Shown here piece by piece: positions 41,060 to 52,809 of a DNA stretch of 64,000 nt. Origin of the DNA: an uncultured Pelagibacteraceae bacterium (GTDB taxonomy: Bacteria; Pseudomonadota; Alphaproteobacteria; Pelagibacterales; Pelagibacteraceae). The DNA lies in the NCBI GenBank assembly GCA_902580505.1, contig CACHLB010000001.1:1-64000 (forward strand), in the 5' to 3' direction. Position numbers and translations under genes: made by a program. The notes under the pieces were generated by a model. That model was not told where the DNA came from, ran no database searches, and worked only from the letters and a program-made list of their open reading frames with translations. How positions within the stretch are numbered: position 1 is the first letter of the stretch; each line of letters starts with the position of its first letter.

Positions 41060-42518
41060 TCAACTTTTCTTTTAATATTTTGTTTATTAATTGAGGATTG
41101 CCTTTTCCTTTACTTTCTTTCATGGCTTGACCAACAAAAAAGCCAAATAATTTATCTTTACCAGATTTATATTCAGCGACCTTATCTGAATTATTTTCAA
41201 TAACTTTATTTATCAATTCCTCTATCGCTTTTGGATCGCTTTCTTGTTTTAAACCTTTTTCTTTAACTATTATTAATGGATCTTGATCTCCATCTATCAT
41301 TTGCTCAAAAACCGTTTTAGCTATTTTTCCTGATATGGTTCCATCTTTTATAAGGTTAATAAGTTTTGATAGATTTTTAGCACTAACTGGGCTTTGAGAT
41401 ATTTCTAAATTTTTTTCATTTAAAACTGCAAATAATTCACCTGTAATCCAATTTGTTGCTAATTTAACATCAGAATTTTTTATAACTTCTTCAAAGAAAT
41501 TCGATGTTTCAATGTCAGATACTAAAATTGTTGCTTCATAAGGCGAAAGATTAAATTTATCTATAAATCTTTTTTTCTTTTCATCTGGTAATTCAGGTAT
41601 ATCTGATTTTATTTTTTCAATTAACTCTTGGCTTATTTCAAGAGGTAATAGATCTGGGTCAGGAAAATATCTGTAATCATGCGCGTCTTCTTTTGATCTC
41701 ATAGATCTTGTCTCATTTCTTTTAGTGTCAAAAAGTCTTGTCTCTTGATCTATTTCTTTCCCCTCCTCTAACAAATCTATTTGTCTATTTGCTTCGGATA
41801 TTATTGCCATTTGCATAAATTTTATTGAATTAACATTTTTAATTTCACACCTGGTGCCGAACTCAGACTCCCCTTTTAATCTTACTGATACATTAACATC
41901 TGCTCTCAAAGAGCCTTCTTGCATATTGCCATCACATGTTCCTAAATATCTCATTATAGATCTTAGTTTTTTTATATAAACGTTGACTTCATCTGGAGAT
42001 CTCAAATCAGGCTTACTTACTATTTCCATTAAAGCCACTCCAGATCTATTTAAATCGACTAATGTATTATTTGGATCAATATCATGAATACTTTTACCTG
42101 CGTCTTGCTCTAAGTGTAATCTTTCGATTCCAATTTCTTTTTGACCATTCGGCATATCCAAAATTACTTTTCCTTCACCGACAATTGGATATTTGTATTG
42201 AGAAATTTGATATCCTTGAGGTAAATCTGCATAAAAATAATTTTTTCTATCAAAGACAGATTTTTTATTTATTTTGGCTTTAAGTCCTATTCCAGTTTTA
42301 ATTGCTTGTTCAATACAAAATTCATTTATAACTGGCAACATTCCTGGAAATGCTGCATCTACGAGACTAACTTGTGTGTTTGGTTCTGCACCAAATTTTG
42401 TTGATGATTGAGAGAAAAGTTTAGACTGTGAAGTAACTTGAGCGTGTACTTCTAAACCAATTATCACTTCATATTGTTTATTTTCTCTTTCAATAAGATA
42501 TTCACTATTTTTACTCAC
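41052..42518 (-). CDS. gatB: Asp-tRNA(Asn)/Glu-tRNA(Gln) amidotransferase subunit B
   Basis: 488 aa; [39 protein letters not shown], [22 protein letters not shown] motif. Confidence 0.98.
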   Translation of the reverse strand: MSKNSEYLIERENKQYEVIIGLEVHAQVTSQSKLFSQSSTKFGAEPNTQVSLVDAAFPGMLPVINEFCIEQAIKTGIGLKAKINKKSVFDRKNYFYADLPQGYQISQYKYPIVGEGKVILDMPNGQKEIGIERLHLEQDAGKSIHDIDPNNTLVDLNRSGVALMEIVSKPDLRSPDEVNVYIKKLRSIMRYLGTCDGNMQEGSLRADVNVSVRLKGESEFGTRCEIKNVNSIKFMQMAIISEANRQIDLLEEGKEIDQETRLFDTKRNETRSMRSKEDAHDYRYFPDPDLLPLEISQELIEKIKSDIPELPDEKKKRFIDKFNLSPYEATILVSDIETSNFFEEVIKNSDVKLATNWITGELFAVLNEKNLEISQSPVSAKNLSKLINLIKDGTISGKIAKTVFEQMIDGDQDPLIIVKEKGLKQESDPKAIEELINKVIENNSDKVAEYKSGKDKLFGFFVGQAMKESKGKGNPQLINKILKEKLNG

Positions 42519-43971
42519 TTAACCACCAGTCTGAAATATCATTTTTAAAATTAATCTTATCCTCTAATGCGTAAGAAATATTAAGTATATTTTGCTCATC
42601 AAAAGGTTTTCCAATTACTTGAAGGCCTAAAGGATAATTATTTTTATCTTTACCAGCTGGTATAGAAATACCTGGTAAGCCTGCTAGATTTATTGGAACT
42701 GTAAATATATCATTTAAATACATTGATACTGGATCATTTGTTTTTTCACCAATTTTAAATGCTGAGCTTGGTGTAGATGGAGTTAAAATTGCATCAACTT
42801 TAGAAAAGGCATCATCAAAATCTTTTTTTATTAATTGTCTTACTTTCTGCGCTTTTAGATAATACGCATCATAGTATCCAGAAGATAAAACGTATGTTCC
42901 AATCATAATTCTTCTTTTAACTTCATCACCAAAACCTTCAGATCTTGTTTTTTCGTACATTTCTATTAAATTTTGACCAGGAGATCTAAAACCATATTTA
43001 ACACCATCATATCTAGCTAGATTTGAAGATGCCTCTGCTGGTGCAACAATATAATAAGTTGGTAATGCGTAATTAGTATGTGGAAGCGAAATATCGATAA
43101 TTTCTGCTCCGCAATCTTTTGCATATGAGATACCATTTTTCCATAGCTGTTCAATTTCTTCGGGCATATTATCAACTCTATATTCTTTAGGAATACCAAT
43201 TTTCTTTCCTTTAATATCTTTTGATAATTCTTTTGAATAATAATTTCTTTTATAATCAATTGAAGTTGAATCTTTTTGATCAAATGAAGAGATCACCTCT
43301 AAAAGTATAGAACAGTCTCTTACATTTTTCGTCATAGGTCCTGCTTGGTCTAAAGATGAGGCAAATGCTACAATTCCATAACGAGAACAACTTCCATATG
43401 TAGGTTTAAGTCCGACAGTTCCTGTAAATGATGCTGGTTGACGAATAGATCCTCCTGTATCTGTTCCAATGGTAACTGGAGTTAAATTTGCAGCAACGGC
43501 TGCAGAAGAACCTCCTGAAGATCCACCAGGGACTAAATTTTCTCCTACAGGATTTTGAACGTTTCCAAAAAAACTAGTTTCATTTGAAGAGCCCATAGCA
43601 AATTCATCACAATTAAGTTTACCTAGAAGTATTGCTCCTTGACTCCACAAATTTTGAGTAACTGTAGACTCATATGTGGGAACGAAGTTATTTAATATTT
43701 TGCTACCTGCTGTTGTTCTAACTCCATTTGTACAAAATAAATCTTTAACGGCAATAGGAATACCTGGTAGTTTAAAATCTAAATTAGGATTAGAATCAAA
43801 TTTCTTTGATTGATCTATTGCTTTTTCAAAATTATCTGTGACATAAACATTTAATTTTTTTGATTTTTCAGCGCGGTTTATAAATGCTTTTGTAATTTCT
43901 TCTGAAGATAGTTTTTTTTCTTTTATATTTGATGTTAATTCGAATAAACTTTGACTTGTTATATCAGACAT
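42511..43971 (-). CDS. gatA: Asp-tRNA(Asn)/Glu-tRNA(Gln) amidotransferase subunit A
   Basis: 486 aa; [61 protein letters not shown]. Confidence 0.98.
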   Translation of the reverse strand: MSDITSQSLFELTSNIKEKKLSSEEITKAFINRAEKSKKLNVYVTDNFEKAIDQSKKFDSNPNLDFKLPGIPIAVKDLFCTNGVRTTAGSKILNNFVPTYESTVTQNLWSQGAILLGKLNCDEFAMGSSNETSFFGNVQNPVGENLVPGGSSGGSSAAVAANLTPVTIGTDTGGSIRQPASFTGTVGLKPTYGSCSRYGIVAFASSLDQAGPMTKNVRDCSILLEVISSFDQKDSTSIDYKRNYYSKELSKDIKGKKIGIPKEYRVDNMPEEIEQLWKNGISYAKDCGAEIIDISLPHTNYALPTYYIVAPAEASSNLARYDGVKYGFRSPGQNLIEMYEKTRSEGFGDEVKRRIMIGTYVLSSGYYDAYYLKAQKVRQLIKKDFDDAFSKVDAILTPSTPSSAFKIGEKTNDPVSMYLNDIFTVPINLAGLPGISIPAGKDKNNYPLGLQVIGKPFDEQNILNISYALEDKINFKNDISDWWLSE

Positions 43972-44258
43972 TATTCAACAACCTTTGGTACAACAAAAAA
44001 ATCTTTATTTTCTTCAGGTGAGTTTTTTAAAATTTTTTCTCTGATATTTTCTGATTTAATTTCATCTTTTCTAAATCTTAGGGTGGTCTCAGCAATTGAT
44101 GTTAAAGCTTGAACATTATCAGTATTTAATTCATTTAATTTTTCTATAAATTCAAATATATTGTTTAAGTCGCCCTTTAATTTGTTAGCTTTTTCATCAT
44201 CAATAGAAATTCTTGCTAATTTCGAAATGTGCTTTACTGTTTTAAGATCTATACTCAT
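43971..44258 (-). CDS. gatC: Asp-tRNA(Asn)/Glu-tRNA(Gln) amidotransferase subunit C
   Basis: [50 protein letters not shown]-terminus trimmed from 44315. Confidence 0.95.
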   Translation of the reverse strand: MSIDLKTVKHISKLARISIDDEKANKLKGDLNNIFEFIEKLNELNTDNVQALTSIAETTLRFRKDEIKSENIREKILKNSPEENKDFFVVPKVVE

Positions 44259-44307
44259 ATGGTAAAAATATTGCCGCAAACTATCACTTAAGTAAATAAT
44301 ATACAAT

Positions 44308-44763
44308 ATGATCACAATTGAGGAATTTAAAAAGAAACAGCTAAATACATCTAGATTAATTGGTCTTGATTTAGGTTCAAAGAGAATTGGTGTAGCTATA
44401 TGTGATGAAAATCAAAAAATTGCCACACCGCTTAAAACAATAAACAAATCCAAATTCGAGGATCTTATCAATGAATTGGAGGATATTATTAAAGAAAATA
44501 ATATTAAGGGAATAATTATTGGTAATCCAATAAATATGGACGGAACCTTTGGTAAATCTTCTCAATCAGTCAATGATGTGTCAAAAGCAATATCAAAAGA
44601 AATTGATCTTCCAATAAGTCTTTGGGATGAAAGATTATCAACAGTTGGGGCGTTTAATTTAACTAAAAATTTAGGTATTAACGTAACTAAAAGAGAAAAA
44701 AATATAGATAAAAATGCTGCTGCATTTATCTTACAGGGTGCCATAGATTTTATTAATAATTAA
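44308..44763 (+). CDS. ruvX: RuvX/YqgF-type Holliday junction resolvase (pre-16S rRNA nuclease family)
   Basis: 151 aa; IGLDLGSKRIGVAICDENQKIATPLKTI, GIIIGNPINMDG, LWDERLSTVGA. Confidence 0.95.
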   Translation: MITIEEFKKKQLNTSRLIGLDLGSKRIGVAICDENQKIATPLKTINKSKFEDLINELEDIIKENNIKGIIIGNPINMDGTFGKSSQSVNDVSKAISKEIDLPISLWDERLSTVGAFNLTKNLGINVTKREKNIDKNAAAFILQGAIDFINN

Positions 44764-44796
44764 TACTTGCATTAATCAACCTTTGTAGCTATAGAG

Positions 44797-45744
44797 TTGG
44801 TTTTAATGGCAACTAAAACAAAAGCTATTAAAATTTCTCAAAAACATCTCCTAGGTATTCAAGATTTATCAATAAATGATGTTAATTTAATCTTAAAAGA
44901 AGCTGAAAAATTTATTGAATTAAACAAAAGTAAAAATAAAAAATTAGATTTACTTAAAGGAAAAACACAAATTAACCTTTTTTTTGAACCATCAACAAGA
45001 ACACAAAGCTCATTTGAACTAGCAGGAAAAAGATTAGGTGCGGATGTTATGTCAATGAATATAACCAACTCAGCAATTAAAAAAGGTGAAACGCTAATAG
45101 ACACTGCAATGACATTAAATGCAATGCATCCTGATATAATAGTTATTAGACATCAAGATTCAGGAGCTTGTAATCTTTTATCTCAAAAAGTTAATTGTGC
45201 TGTTTTAAATGCTGGTGATGGAAGGAGAGAGCACCCTACCCAAGCATTACTTGATGCATTAACTATATTGAATAGGAAAAAAAAAATTCAAGGATTAAAG
45301 GTTGCAATTTGTGGAGATATTCTACATTCAAGAGTAGCAAGATCTAATATTTACTTGCTAAACATGTTGGGTGCTGAGGTTAATATTGTAGCTCCTTCAA
45401 ACCTTTTACCAAAAGATATAGAAAAATTTGGAGTTAATATTTTTTCAAATATGAAGAAAGGTGTAAAAGATTGCGACATAGTAATGATGCTTAGACTTCA
45501 AAATGAAAGAATGAGTAGTTCATTCTTGTCATCTAATAGAGAGTATTATGAATACTATGGGCTAACACAGGATAAATTAGAATATGCAAAATCAGATTCA
45601 ATTATTATGCATCCTGGTCCAATGAACCGAGGTATTGAAATTGATACAAAGCTAGCTGATGATACCAATATGAGTGTTGTAAAAGAACAAGTTGAATTAG
45701 GTGTTGCGATAAGAATGGCATGTTTAAAAATTTTTTGTGAATGA
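44797..45744 (+). CDS. pyrB: aspartate carbamoyltransferase catalytic subunit
   Basis: 315 aa; [58 protein letters not shown]. Confidence 0.98.
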   Translation: MVLMATKTKAIKISQKHLLGIQDLSINDVNLILKEAEKFIELNKSKNKKLDLLKGKTQINLFFEPSTRTQSSFELAGKRLGADVMSMNITNSAIKKGETLIDTAMTLNAMHPDIIVIRHQDSGACNLLSQKVNCAVLNAGDGRREHPTQALLDALTILNRKKKIQGLKVAICGDILHSRVARSNIYLLNMLGAEVNIVAPSNLLPKDIEKFGVNIFSNMKKGVKDCDIVMMLRLQNERMSSSFLSSNREYYEYYGLTQDKLEYAKSDSIIMHPGPMNRGIEIDTKLADDTNMSVVKEQVELGVAIRMACLKIFCE

Positions 45745-47030
45745 TGAAAAAAAAATACTTTATTAACGCAAATATAATTGATCCTCATAACAATATAAGT
45801 GAAATAGGAGGATTAATAATAGGAGAAGATGGAAAAATTGAAGGTGTTGGCAAAAAGGTGAATAAAAACAATATTCCTAGTAGAGAAAAAGTTATTGATT
45901 TAAAAGAGAATTATATTTTCCCAGGTATAGTTGATATGAGAGTATTTGTTGGTGAGCCAGGTTATGAATATAAAGAAAATTTTAGAACATTGAGCAATGC
46001 TGCATTATCCGGAGGAGTAACTTCAGTTGTAACAATGCCTAATACTGATCCAATAATCGACAACGTTTCAATAGTAGATTTTTTAAAAAGACGAGGTAGA
46101 GATAAATCAAAAATAAATATATTTCCCACAGCATCTCTAACAAAGGGTACTGAAGGTACAAATATGACAGAGTTTGGTCTTCTGCAAAGTAAAGGGATAA
46201 TAGCATTTACAGATGGAATTAAAACAATTCAGAATACAAGAGTTATGTCCAGAATAATGAATTCAGCAAAAGATTTAGGATCTTTAATAATGCAACATGC
46301 GGAAGATCAAGAATTAGCTGAAAATGGCATGATAAATGATGGAATAATTTCGACAAAACTTGGTTTGCAAGGTATCCCAGAAATAGCAGAACTAATAATT
46401 ATAGAGAGAGATTTAACATTATTAGAAGAATATAATTGTCGTTATCACATTTCTCAGATTTCATCAGGAAAAGCAGTTGAAATTATTAAAGATAGAAAAG
46501 ATAAAGTAAGATTTTCCTGTGGGGTATCAATAAATAATTTATCTTTAAATGAAAATGATATTGGTGACTTTAGAACTTTTTTAAAATTGTCACCACCACT
46601 TAGAACTGAAGATGATAGATTAAGTTTAGTGCAAGGATTAAATGATGGTACAATCGATGTAATAGTTTCGGATCACAAACCTGAAGATGAAGAGCAAAAA
46701 AGATTAACCTTTGCTCAAGCTGCAACAGGAGCAACTGGTATTGAAACGTTATTATCCTTGTCATTAGAATTATATCACAATGGATCTGTAAAACTTGAAA
46801 AAATTATTGCTGCATTAACCTCCAATCCAGCAAATATTTTGAAAATCAATAAAGGTAATTTATCCGTAGGTAATGATGCAGATTTCTGTATTGTGGATAT
46901 AAATAAACCTTGGATAGTAAAGCAAGAAAATTTGGTTTCTAAATCAAAAAATACGTCAATTGAAAATAAAAGATTACAAGGAAAAGTAACCAATACATAC
47001 GTAAAAGGACAAGAGCTTTACAGTATTTAA
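45741..47030 (+). CDS. dihydroorotase-family protein (probable non-catalytic pseudo-DHOase)
   Basis: 429 aa; [77 protein letters not shown]; HxH motif absent. Confidence 0.9.
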   Translation: MMKKKYFINANIIDPHNNISEIGGLIIGEDGKIEGVGKKVNKNNIPSREKVIDLKENYIFPGIVDMRVFVGEPGYEYKENFRTLSNAALSGGVTSVVTMPNTDPIIDNVSIVDFLKRRGRDKSKINIFPTASLTKGTEGTNMTEFGLLQSKGIIAFTDGIKTIQNTRVMSRIMNSAKDLGSLIMQHAEDQELAENGMINDGIISTKLGLQGIPEIAELIIIERDLTLLEEYNCRYHISQISSGKAVEIIKDRKDKVRFSCGVSINNLSLNENDIGDFRTFLKLSPPLRTEDDRLSLVQGLNDGTIDVIVSDHKPEDEEQKRLTFAQAATGATGIETLLSLSLELYHNGSVKLEKIIAALTSNPANILKINKGNLSVGNDADFCIVDINKPWIVKQENLVSKSKNTSIENKRLQGKVTNTYVKGQELYSI

Positions 47031-47603
47031 ATGGAAATTTTTATTTTATCACTTTTATCATATTTATTAGGTTCTATTCCTTTTGGATTTTTATTAACAA
47101 AAATTTTTTTAAAAAAAGACATAAGAGAAACTGGATCAGGTAATATAGGCGCCACAAATGTTTTGAGAACTGGTAATAAATTTTTAGGATACTCAACTTT
47201 ATTGCTAGACATTTTAAAAGCGGTTTTTCCAATAATTTATGTTAAATTAAATTATCCAGAATTTATTTACATTTGTTCATTATCTGTTTTTTTAGGACAT
47301 GTTTTTCCTATATGGTTAAAATTTAAAGGTGGTAAGGGTGTTGCAACATATGTTGGAATGTTGATTATTTTAAATTATTTTTTGGGTATTGTTTTTGGTA
47401 TTGTTTGGGTAATTACATATTTAATTTCTAAATACTCATCATTAGGATCAATTCTTGGATCATTAAGTGTTCCTATTTTTATATTTTTTTATAGCAATGA
47501 AAACATTATGTTTTACTTCATAATGTTTATTTTAATTTTTTACACTCATAGAGAAAACGTTAAACGCTTGATAAATAAAGAAGAAACTAAGACAAAAATT
47601 TAA
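47031..47603 (+). CDS. plsY: glycerol-3-phosphate acyltransferase PlsY
   Basis: 190 aa; LLGSIPFGFLLTK, RETGSGNIGATNVLRTGN, FLGHVFPIWLKFKGGKGVAT. Confidence 0.97.
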   Translation: MEIFILSLLSYLLGSIPFGFLLTKIFLKKDIRETGSGNIGATNVLRTGNKFLGYSTLLLDILKAVFPIIYVKLNYPEFIYICSLSVFLGHVFPIWLKFKGGKGVATYVGMLIILNYFLGIVFGIVWVITYLISKYSSLGSILGSLSVPIFIFFYSNENIMFYFIMFILIFYTHRENVKRLINKEETKTKI

Positions 47604-47643
47604 TAATTTGACAGTTTAACTGTTTTAAGTACGTTCTCTAAAT

Positions 47644-50211
47644 ATGAATCTAGTAATTGTTGAAAGTCCAGCAAAAGCAAAAACAATTAATAAATATTTA
47701 GGATCAGATTATACTGTTCTCGCAAGCTATGGGCATATAAGAGATCTGCCTTCGAAAAATGGTTCTGTTGATCCTGAAAATGATTTTAAAATGATTTGGG
47801 AAGTAGATAGTTTTTCAAAAAAATATTTAAAAGAAATTACAGATAGTGCTAAAGATTCAAAAAAAATTATTCTAGCTACTGACCCTGATAGAGAAGGTGA
47901 AGCAATAGCTTGGCATGTAAAAGAGTTTCTTGAAGAAAAAAAACTATTAAAAGATAAAGAAGTTGAAAGAGTTGTTTTCAACGAAATAACAAAAAAAGCT
48001 GTTACGAATGGAATAGATAATCCAAGAAAAATTGAGCCACATTTAGTTGATGCTTATATGGCAAGAAGAGCTCTAGATTATCTGGTGGGTTTTAATATCT
48101 CCCCCATTCTATGGACAAAATTGCCAGGTTCTAAATCTGCTGGTCGAGTTCAGTCTGTAGCCCTAAGACTTTTAACCGAAAGAGAACAGGAAATAGAAGT
48201 TTTTCAACCAAAAGAATTTTGGACTTTAAATATAATTTTTAAAAATAACAAAAATGAAAAAATAAATACAATTATTTCACAATTAGATGGAAATAAAGTT
48301 GAAAAATTTTCATTTAAAAACAAACAAGATATTAATGACGCTTTATCAAAAATAAAAAATAAAAAATATAATATAACAGATATAAGTTCAAAAACTTATA
48401 ACAGAAATCCATCTGGGCCTTTTACTACATCGACATTACAACAAACAGCATCGAGTAAACTTGGTTTTGGAGCATCAAGGACAATGCAAATTGCTCAAAG
48501 ACTATATCAAGGAATTGATATTGAAGGTGAAACCGTAGGATTAATTACTTATATGAGGACAGATGGAACTAATATTTCAAAAGATGCGATAACATCTTTC
48601 AGAGATTTTATAATGCAGAATTATGGTGATAAATATTTACCAGAAGAACCTCTAAATTATAGTGGTAAAAAAGCAAAGAATGCTCAAGAAGCTCACGAAG
48701 CTATACGTCCAACAGAAATAATTCGAAAACCAGAAGATATGAAAAAATACTTAAGCACTGATCAATATAAACTTTATAATTTAATATGGTCTAGATCTTT
48801 ATCATCACAAATGCAATCAGCAAAATTTGATAGAAAAACTATTACCATCAACTCAGATGATGATAAAAATGTATTCAAAGCTAGTGGTTCAACATTAAAA
48901 TTTGATGGTTTCCTTAAACTATATAAGATCGATGAAAATGATGATGACAATGAAAATATTTTGCCAAATGTTGAAAAAGGTGACGTAATGTTTGAAGACC
49001 ATATTGATGAACAGCACTATACACAACCACCACCTAGATATTCAGAGGCAAGTCTAGTTAAAAAATTAGAGGAGCTAGGAATTGGAAGACCATCTACTTA
49101 TGCAAGTATTATTTCAGTAATAGCTAATAGAGGTTATGCTGACATAAATAATAAAAGATTTTTCCCAACTGATAGAGGGAAATTACTTTCTGCGTTTTTA
49201 GAAAAATTATTTACTAAATATGTTGATTATGATTTTACTGCAAAATTAGAAGATCAATTAGATGATATAACATCAGGCAAAGAAAATTGGATAAAAGTTT
49301 TAGAGAATTTTTGGAAAGACTTTAATTCTAATGTTTCAGGTGTGAAAGAAAAAAGAACCAGAGAGGTATTAGACCTATTAAATGAAAGTCTTGGATCACT
49401 AATATTTGAGGTCGATAAGGATGGAAATATTGATAGAAATTGCAAGCTTTGTGAGTCTGGGCAATTAAGTTTAAAAAATAGTTTTAGAGGTGGTGCTTTT
49501 ATTGGGTGTTCAAATTATCCGGACTGCAAATTTACAAGACCACTATCAAAATCTAAAGCAGCACAACAATTGACACTAGCAGAACCTAAATTCATTGGAA
49601 AAAATGATAAAGGTAAAGATATTTTTCTTAAAAATGGAAGATTTGGTCCATATTTGCAATTTGAAAAAGAAATCATAGAGGAAGATGAAAAAAATAAAAA
49701 GAAAAAAAGAAAATTAAAGAAAGAAGAAAATAATTTAAAAAATGTTTCTATCCCCAAAGGAATTGAGATTGAAAATATTGATTTAGAAAAGGCAAAATAC
49801 TTATGCTCATTACCATTAAGTTTAGGTAAAAATCCTGAAAATGATAAAGATATTACTGTGAATGTTGGAAGATTTGGTCCTTACCTTAAATGTGAAAATA
49901 AATCAGCTAGACTAGAAAATGTGGACGAATTATTCACAATTGGATTAAATAGAGCTGTTACATTAATTGCTGAAGCTAAACCTGGAAGAATTTCATCTTC
50001 TATAATAAAAGATTTAGGGGAGCACCCTGAAGATAAAAAGCCAGTTAGAGTCATGAAAGGTCAGTATGGTCCTTACATTAAATACAAATCATTAAATGCG
50101 ACTATTCCAGAAGAAAAAGATCCTGTTGAATTAACCATGGAAGAAGCATTAATTTTAATTGAGAAAAGAAAAGAATACGATAGAAATAAAAAGAAAAAGA
50201 AAGGCAAATAA
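47644..50211 (+). CDS. topA: DNA topoisomerase I
   Basis: 855 aa; LVIVESPAKAKTINKYLG, LATDPDREGEAIAWHVKEFL, GLITYMRTDG; one C4 zinc finger and FGPYL-type repeats at the C-terminus. Confidence 0.98.
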   Translation: MNLVIVESPAKAKTINKYLGSDYTVLASYGHIRDLPSKNGSVDPENDFKMIWEVDSFSKKYLKEITDSAKDSKKIILATDPDREGEAIAWHVKEFLEEKKLLKDKEVERVVFNEITKKAVTNGIDNPRKIEPHLVDAYMARRALDYLVGFNISPILWTKLPGSKSAGRVQSVALRLLTEREQEIEVFQPKEFWTLNIIFKNNKNEKINTIISQLDGNKVEKFSFKNKQDINDALSKIKNKKYNITDISSKTYNRNPSGPFTTSTLQQTASSKLGFGASRTMQIAQRLYQGIDIEGETVGLITYMRTDGTNISKDAITSFRDFIMQNYGDKYLPEEPLNYSGKKAKNAQEAHEAIRPTEIIRKPEDMKKYLSTDQYKLYNLIWSRSLSSQMQSAKFDRKTITINSDDDKNVFKASGSTLKFDGFLKLYKIDENDDDNENILPNVEKGDVMFEDHIDEQHYTQPPPRYSEASLVKKLEELGIGRPSTYASIISVIANRGYADINNKRFFPTDRGKLLSAFLEKLFTKYVDYDFTAKLEDQLDDITSGKENWIKVLENFWKDFNSNVSGVKEKRTREVLDLLNESLGSLIFEVDKDGNIDRNCKLCESGQLSLKNSFRGGAFIGCSNYPDCKFTRPLSKSKAAQQLTLAEPKFIGKNDKGKDIFLKNGRFGPYLQFEKEIIEEDEKNKKKKRKLKKEENNLKNVSIPKGIEIENIDLEKAKYLCSLPLSLGKNPENDKDITVNVGRFGPYLKCENKSARLENVDELFTIGLNRAVTLIAEAKPGRISSSIIKDLGEHPEDKKPVRVMKGQYGPYIKYKSLNATIPEEKDPVELTMEEALILIEKRKEYDRNKKKKKGK

Positions 50212-50672
50212 TGTCGGCAGATGAAAATTTAAAAAATTTAAATATCAAATTACCAAAAGCTAACGATCCTGTTGGATCATATGCTGCTACAAGAATATCT
50301 GGAAATTTACTATACATATCTGGTCAAATATCAATTGATGAGAATGGAAAATTAATTAAGGGAAAACTCGGAAAAGATTATAATACTGAACAAGGCTATG
50401 AGGCAGCTAAAAGATGTGCATTAAGTATAATATCTCAAGCAAAAAAAGCATGTAGTGATGATTTATCCAAAATTAAATCATGTTTGAAACTCACTGGATA
50501 TGTAAATTCTACTGATGATTTTACTGAACAACCAAAAGTCATAAATGGAGCCTCAGATCTAATAAAAAGTGTATTTGATGAAGCTGGTTCACATGCAAGA
50601 GCTGCTGTCAGCACTAATAGCCTTCCATTAGGTGTTGCAGTTGAAGTTGATGCAATATTTGATCTTAATTAA
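50211..50672 (+). CDS. RidA family protein
   Basis: 153 aa; LYISGQISIDENGKLIKGKLGKDYNTEQGYEAAKRCALSII, ARAAVSTNSLPLGVAVEVDAIF. Confidence 0.9.
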   Translation: MSADENLKNLNIKLPKANDPVGSYAATRISGNLLYISGQISIDENGKLIKGKLGKDYNTEQGYEAAKRCALSIISQAKKACSDDLSKIKSCLKLTGYVNSTDDFTEQPKVINGASDLIKSVFDEAGSHARAAVSTNSLPLGVAVEVDAIFDLN

Positions 50673-51962
50673 TTATCTGCCAATACTAAAATAATTTATT
50701 TTATTTTTTTTCATTTCAGAAGTTGAATAAAGATTTCTCATATCAAAAACTTTAAAATTTCTTTTATTGGTAATTTTTTTAAAGTTGAGTTGTTTAAATT
50801 CATTCCATTCTGTATGAATAATTATTAAATCTGCACTTTTACAAGCATCTTTTATATTTTCAAAAAAATTTATATTTTTAGATTTAAATTCCTTTTTCTT
50901 GCCAGTTGGTTCATAATAATTTATATATGCACCTTTTCTTGATAAAGATGGTATCATTTTTAATGAGGAAGACTCTCTCATATCATCAGTTCCTGGTTTA
51001 AAAGTAACACCCAAAAATGTTATTTTTTTATTTTTAATTTTGTTATTCATTATTTTGCTAATTTTATTTAGTAATAAATTAGATCTTTTATCATTTGAAT
51101 TAATTACTGTTTTTACAACTGAAAGATTTGTTTTAAATATTCGACCAGTTGAAACAAGTGCTCTTGTATCCTTTGGAAAACATGATCCACCGTACGCTGG
51201 ACCAGCACGTAGAAATCTACTTCCAATCCTTTCATCTAAACCCATACCAATTGCAACTTCTTTGACGTCTATGTTTGATTTTTCACACAAATTGGCTATT
51301 TCATTAATAAATGTAATTTTAGTGGCTAAAAAAGCATTTGATGCATATTTAATTAATTCAGCTGATCTTCTAGAAGTATGAAAATATCTGCCACCCTTCT
51401 TAATTAAAGGAAGATATAGTTTTTTCATAATTTTATTTGCTTTGTTACTGTTTGTACCTACTACAACTCTATCTGGAAATTGAAAATCTCTAATAGCTTC
51501 ACCTTCTCTTAAAAATTCAGGATTGGATACAACATCAAACTTATTTTTATTTTTATTTGATCTTAGGATTTTTGTAATTTTATCACCTGTCGTAACTGGG
51601 ACTGTAGATTTAGTAACTATTATTTTATACCTATTTAGATTAGATTTTATACTTTTGGTAACATTAAATACATATTTCAAATCAGCTTTATTGTTTTTGG
51701 TAGGAGTTCCAACGCAAATAAATATGATATCTGACTTTTTTATTGAGGTAGAAATATCGGTTGAAAACAAAAGTCTTTTTTTTTTTAAATTTCTTTCAAC
51801 CAATTCTTGAAGACCAGGCTCATAAATTGGTATTATTCCTTTCTTTAATTTTTCTACAATTTCTTTATTAATATCAACACATGTAACTGTATTACCTAAG
51901 TCAGAAAAACAAGCACCACTAACTAAACCAACATAACCAGATCCTATAATACAAATTTTCAT
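50673..51962 (-). CDS. ugd: UDP-glucose 6-dehydrogenase
   Basis: 429 aa; MKICIIGSGYVGLVSGACFSDLGNTVTCVD, YGGSCFPKDTRAL, FKPGTDDMRESSSLKM. Confidence 0.96.
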   Translation of the reverse strand: MKICIIGSGYVGLVSGACFSDLGNTVTCVDINKEIVEKLKKGIIPIYEPGLQELVERNLKKKRLLFSTDISTSIKKSDIIFICVGTPTKNNKADLKYVFNVTKSIKSNLNRYKIIVTKSTVPVTTGDKITKILRSNKNKNKFDVVSNPEFLREGEAIRDFQFPDRVVVGTNSNKANKIMKKLYLPLIKKGGRYFHTSRRSAELIKYASNAFLATKITFINEIANLCEKSNIDVKEVAIGMGLDERIGSRFLRAGPAYGGSCFPKDTRALVSTGRIFKTNLSVVKTVINSNDKRSNLLLNKISKIMNNKIKNKKITFLGVTFKPGTDDMRESSSLKMIPSLSRKGAYINYYEPTGKKKEFKSKNINFFENIKDACKSADLIIIHTEWNEFKQLNFKKITNKRNFKVFDMRNLYSTSEMKKNKINYFSIGR

Positions 51963-52774
51963 AATTTAGAAATTTCAATTCCAGATTTAATATAACCTTT
52001 CAGAGATCCACAATCTAAATAATTACCTCTAAATTTATGTCCAATGAATAAATATTGATCTAGTATCATTCGTCTTATTGTATCTGTAATATGTATTTCA
52101 CCACCTTTACCTTTTTTTTGATTTTTTAGATAATGAAATATTTTCTTTGATAGTATGTATCTACCTATTACAGCGTTATTTGAAGGAGCATCTTTAGTGT
52201 CAGGTTTTTCAATTACATCTGCAATTTTAAAATTTGATTTATCAATATTTTTTTTAATTGAATAAATTCCCCAACGATCTACATTATTTTTTTTAACTTT
52301 CATGCTGGCCATTACAGATCCTTTTAATTTTTTATGAATTTTTATCATATCTTTTGAACAATTCTTTTTCATAATTAAATCATCAGGCAGCATCATTAAA
52401 AAATATTTATTTTTTATAAATTTTCTAGTTTTGAGCACAGCATCACCAGTTCCCATAGGTTTATTTTGATAAACAAATTTAATTTTTTTTCTAAAAAAAA
52501 GGATTTTTTTATACTCTTTAATTATTCTAGGATCTTTCTTTTTTTTTATAATTGATTTATAAAAATTATCATTATTGAAATATTTTTTTATCATCTCTTT
52601 TTTTTTTGAAATAATAAAAATTATTTCACTTACACCAGCTTCTATACATTCATCTAAAATATACTCAATTCCTGGTTTTCCATTTATTGGCAGCAGTTCT
52701 TTAGGAAAAACACTTGTCAAAGGTAGTAAACGTGTACCCAAACCAGCAAGGGGAATAATAGCTTGTTTAATCAT
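51959..52774 (-). CDS. galU: UTP-glucose-1-phosphate uridylyltransferase
   Basis: 271 aa; IPLAGLGTRLLPLTSVFPKELLPINGKPGIEYILDECIEAGVSEIIFI. Confidence 0.96.
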   Translation of the reverse strand: MIKQAIIPLAGLGTRLLPLTSVFPKELLPINGKPGIEYILDECIEAGVSEIIFIISKKKEMIKKYFNNDNFYKSIIKKKKDPRIIKEYKKILFFRKKIKFVYQNKPMGTGDAVLKTRKFIKNKYFLMMLPDDLIMKKNCSKDMIKIHKKLKGSVMASMKVKKNNVDRWGIYSIKKNIDKSNFKIADVIEKPDTKDAPSNNAVIGRYILSKKIFHYLKNQKKGKGGEIHITDTIRRMILDQYLFIGHKFRGNYLDCGSLKGYIKSGIEISKL

Positions 52775-52809
52775 TAAGATGTTTTACTTATAATCATATT
52801 TATTAAAAA

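Noticed and set aside
51040-51810. Two + ORFs (51040-51381, 51523-51810) inside ugd
   Set aside because: Antisense shadows; ugd is confident.
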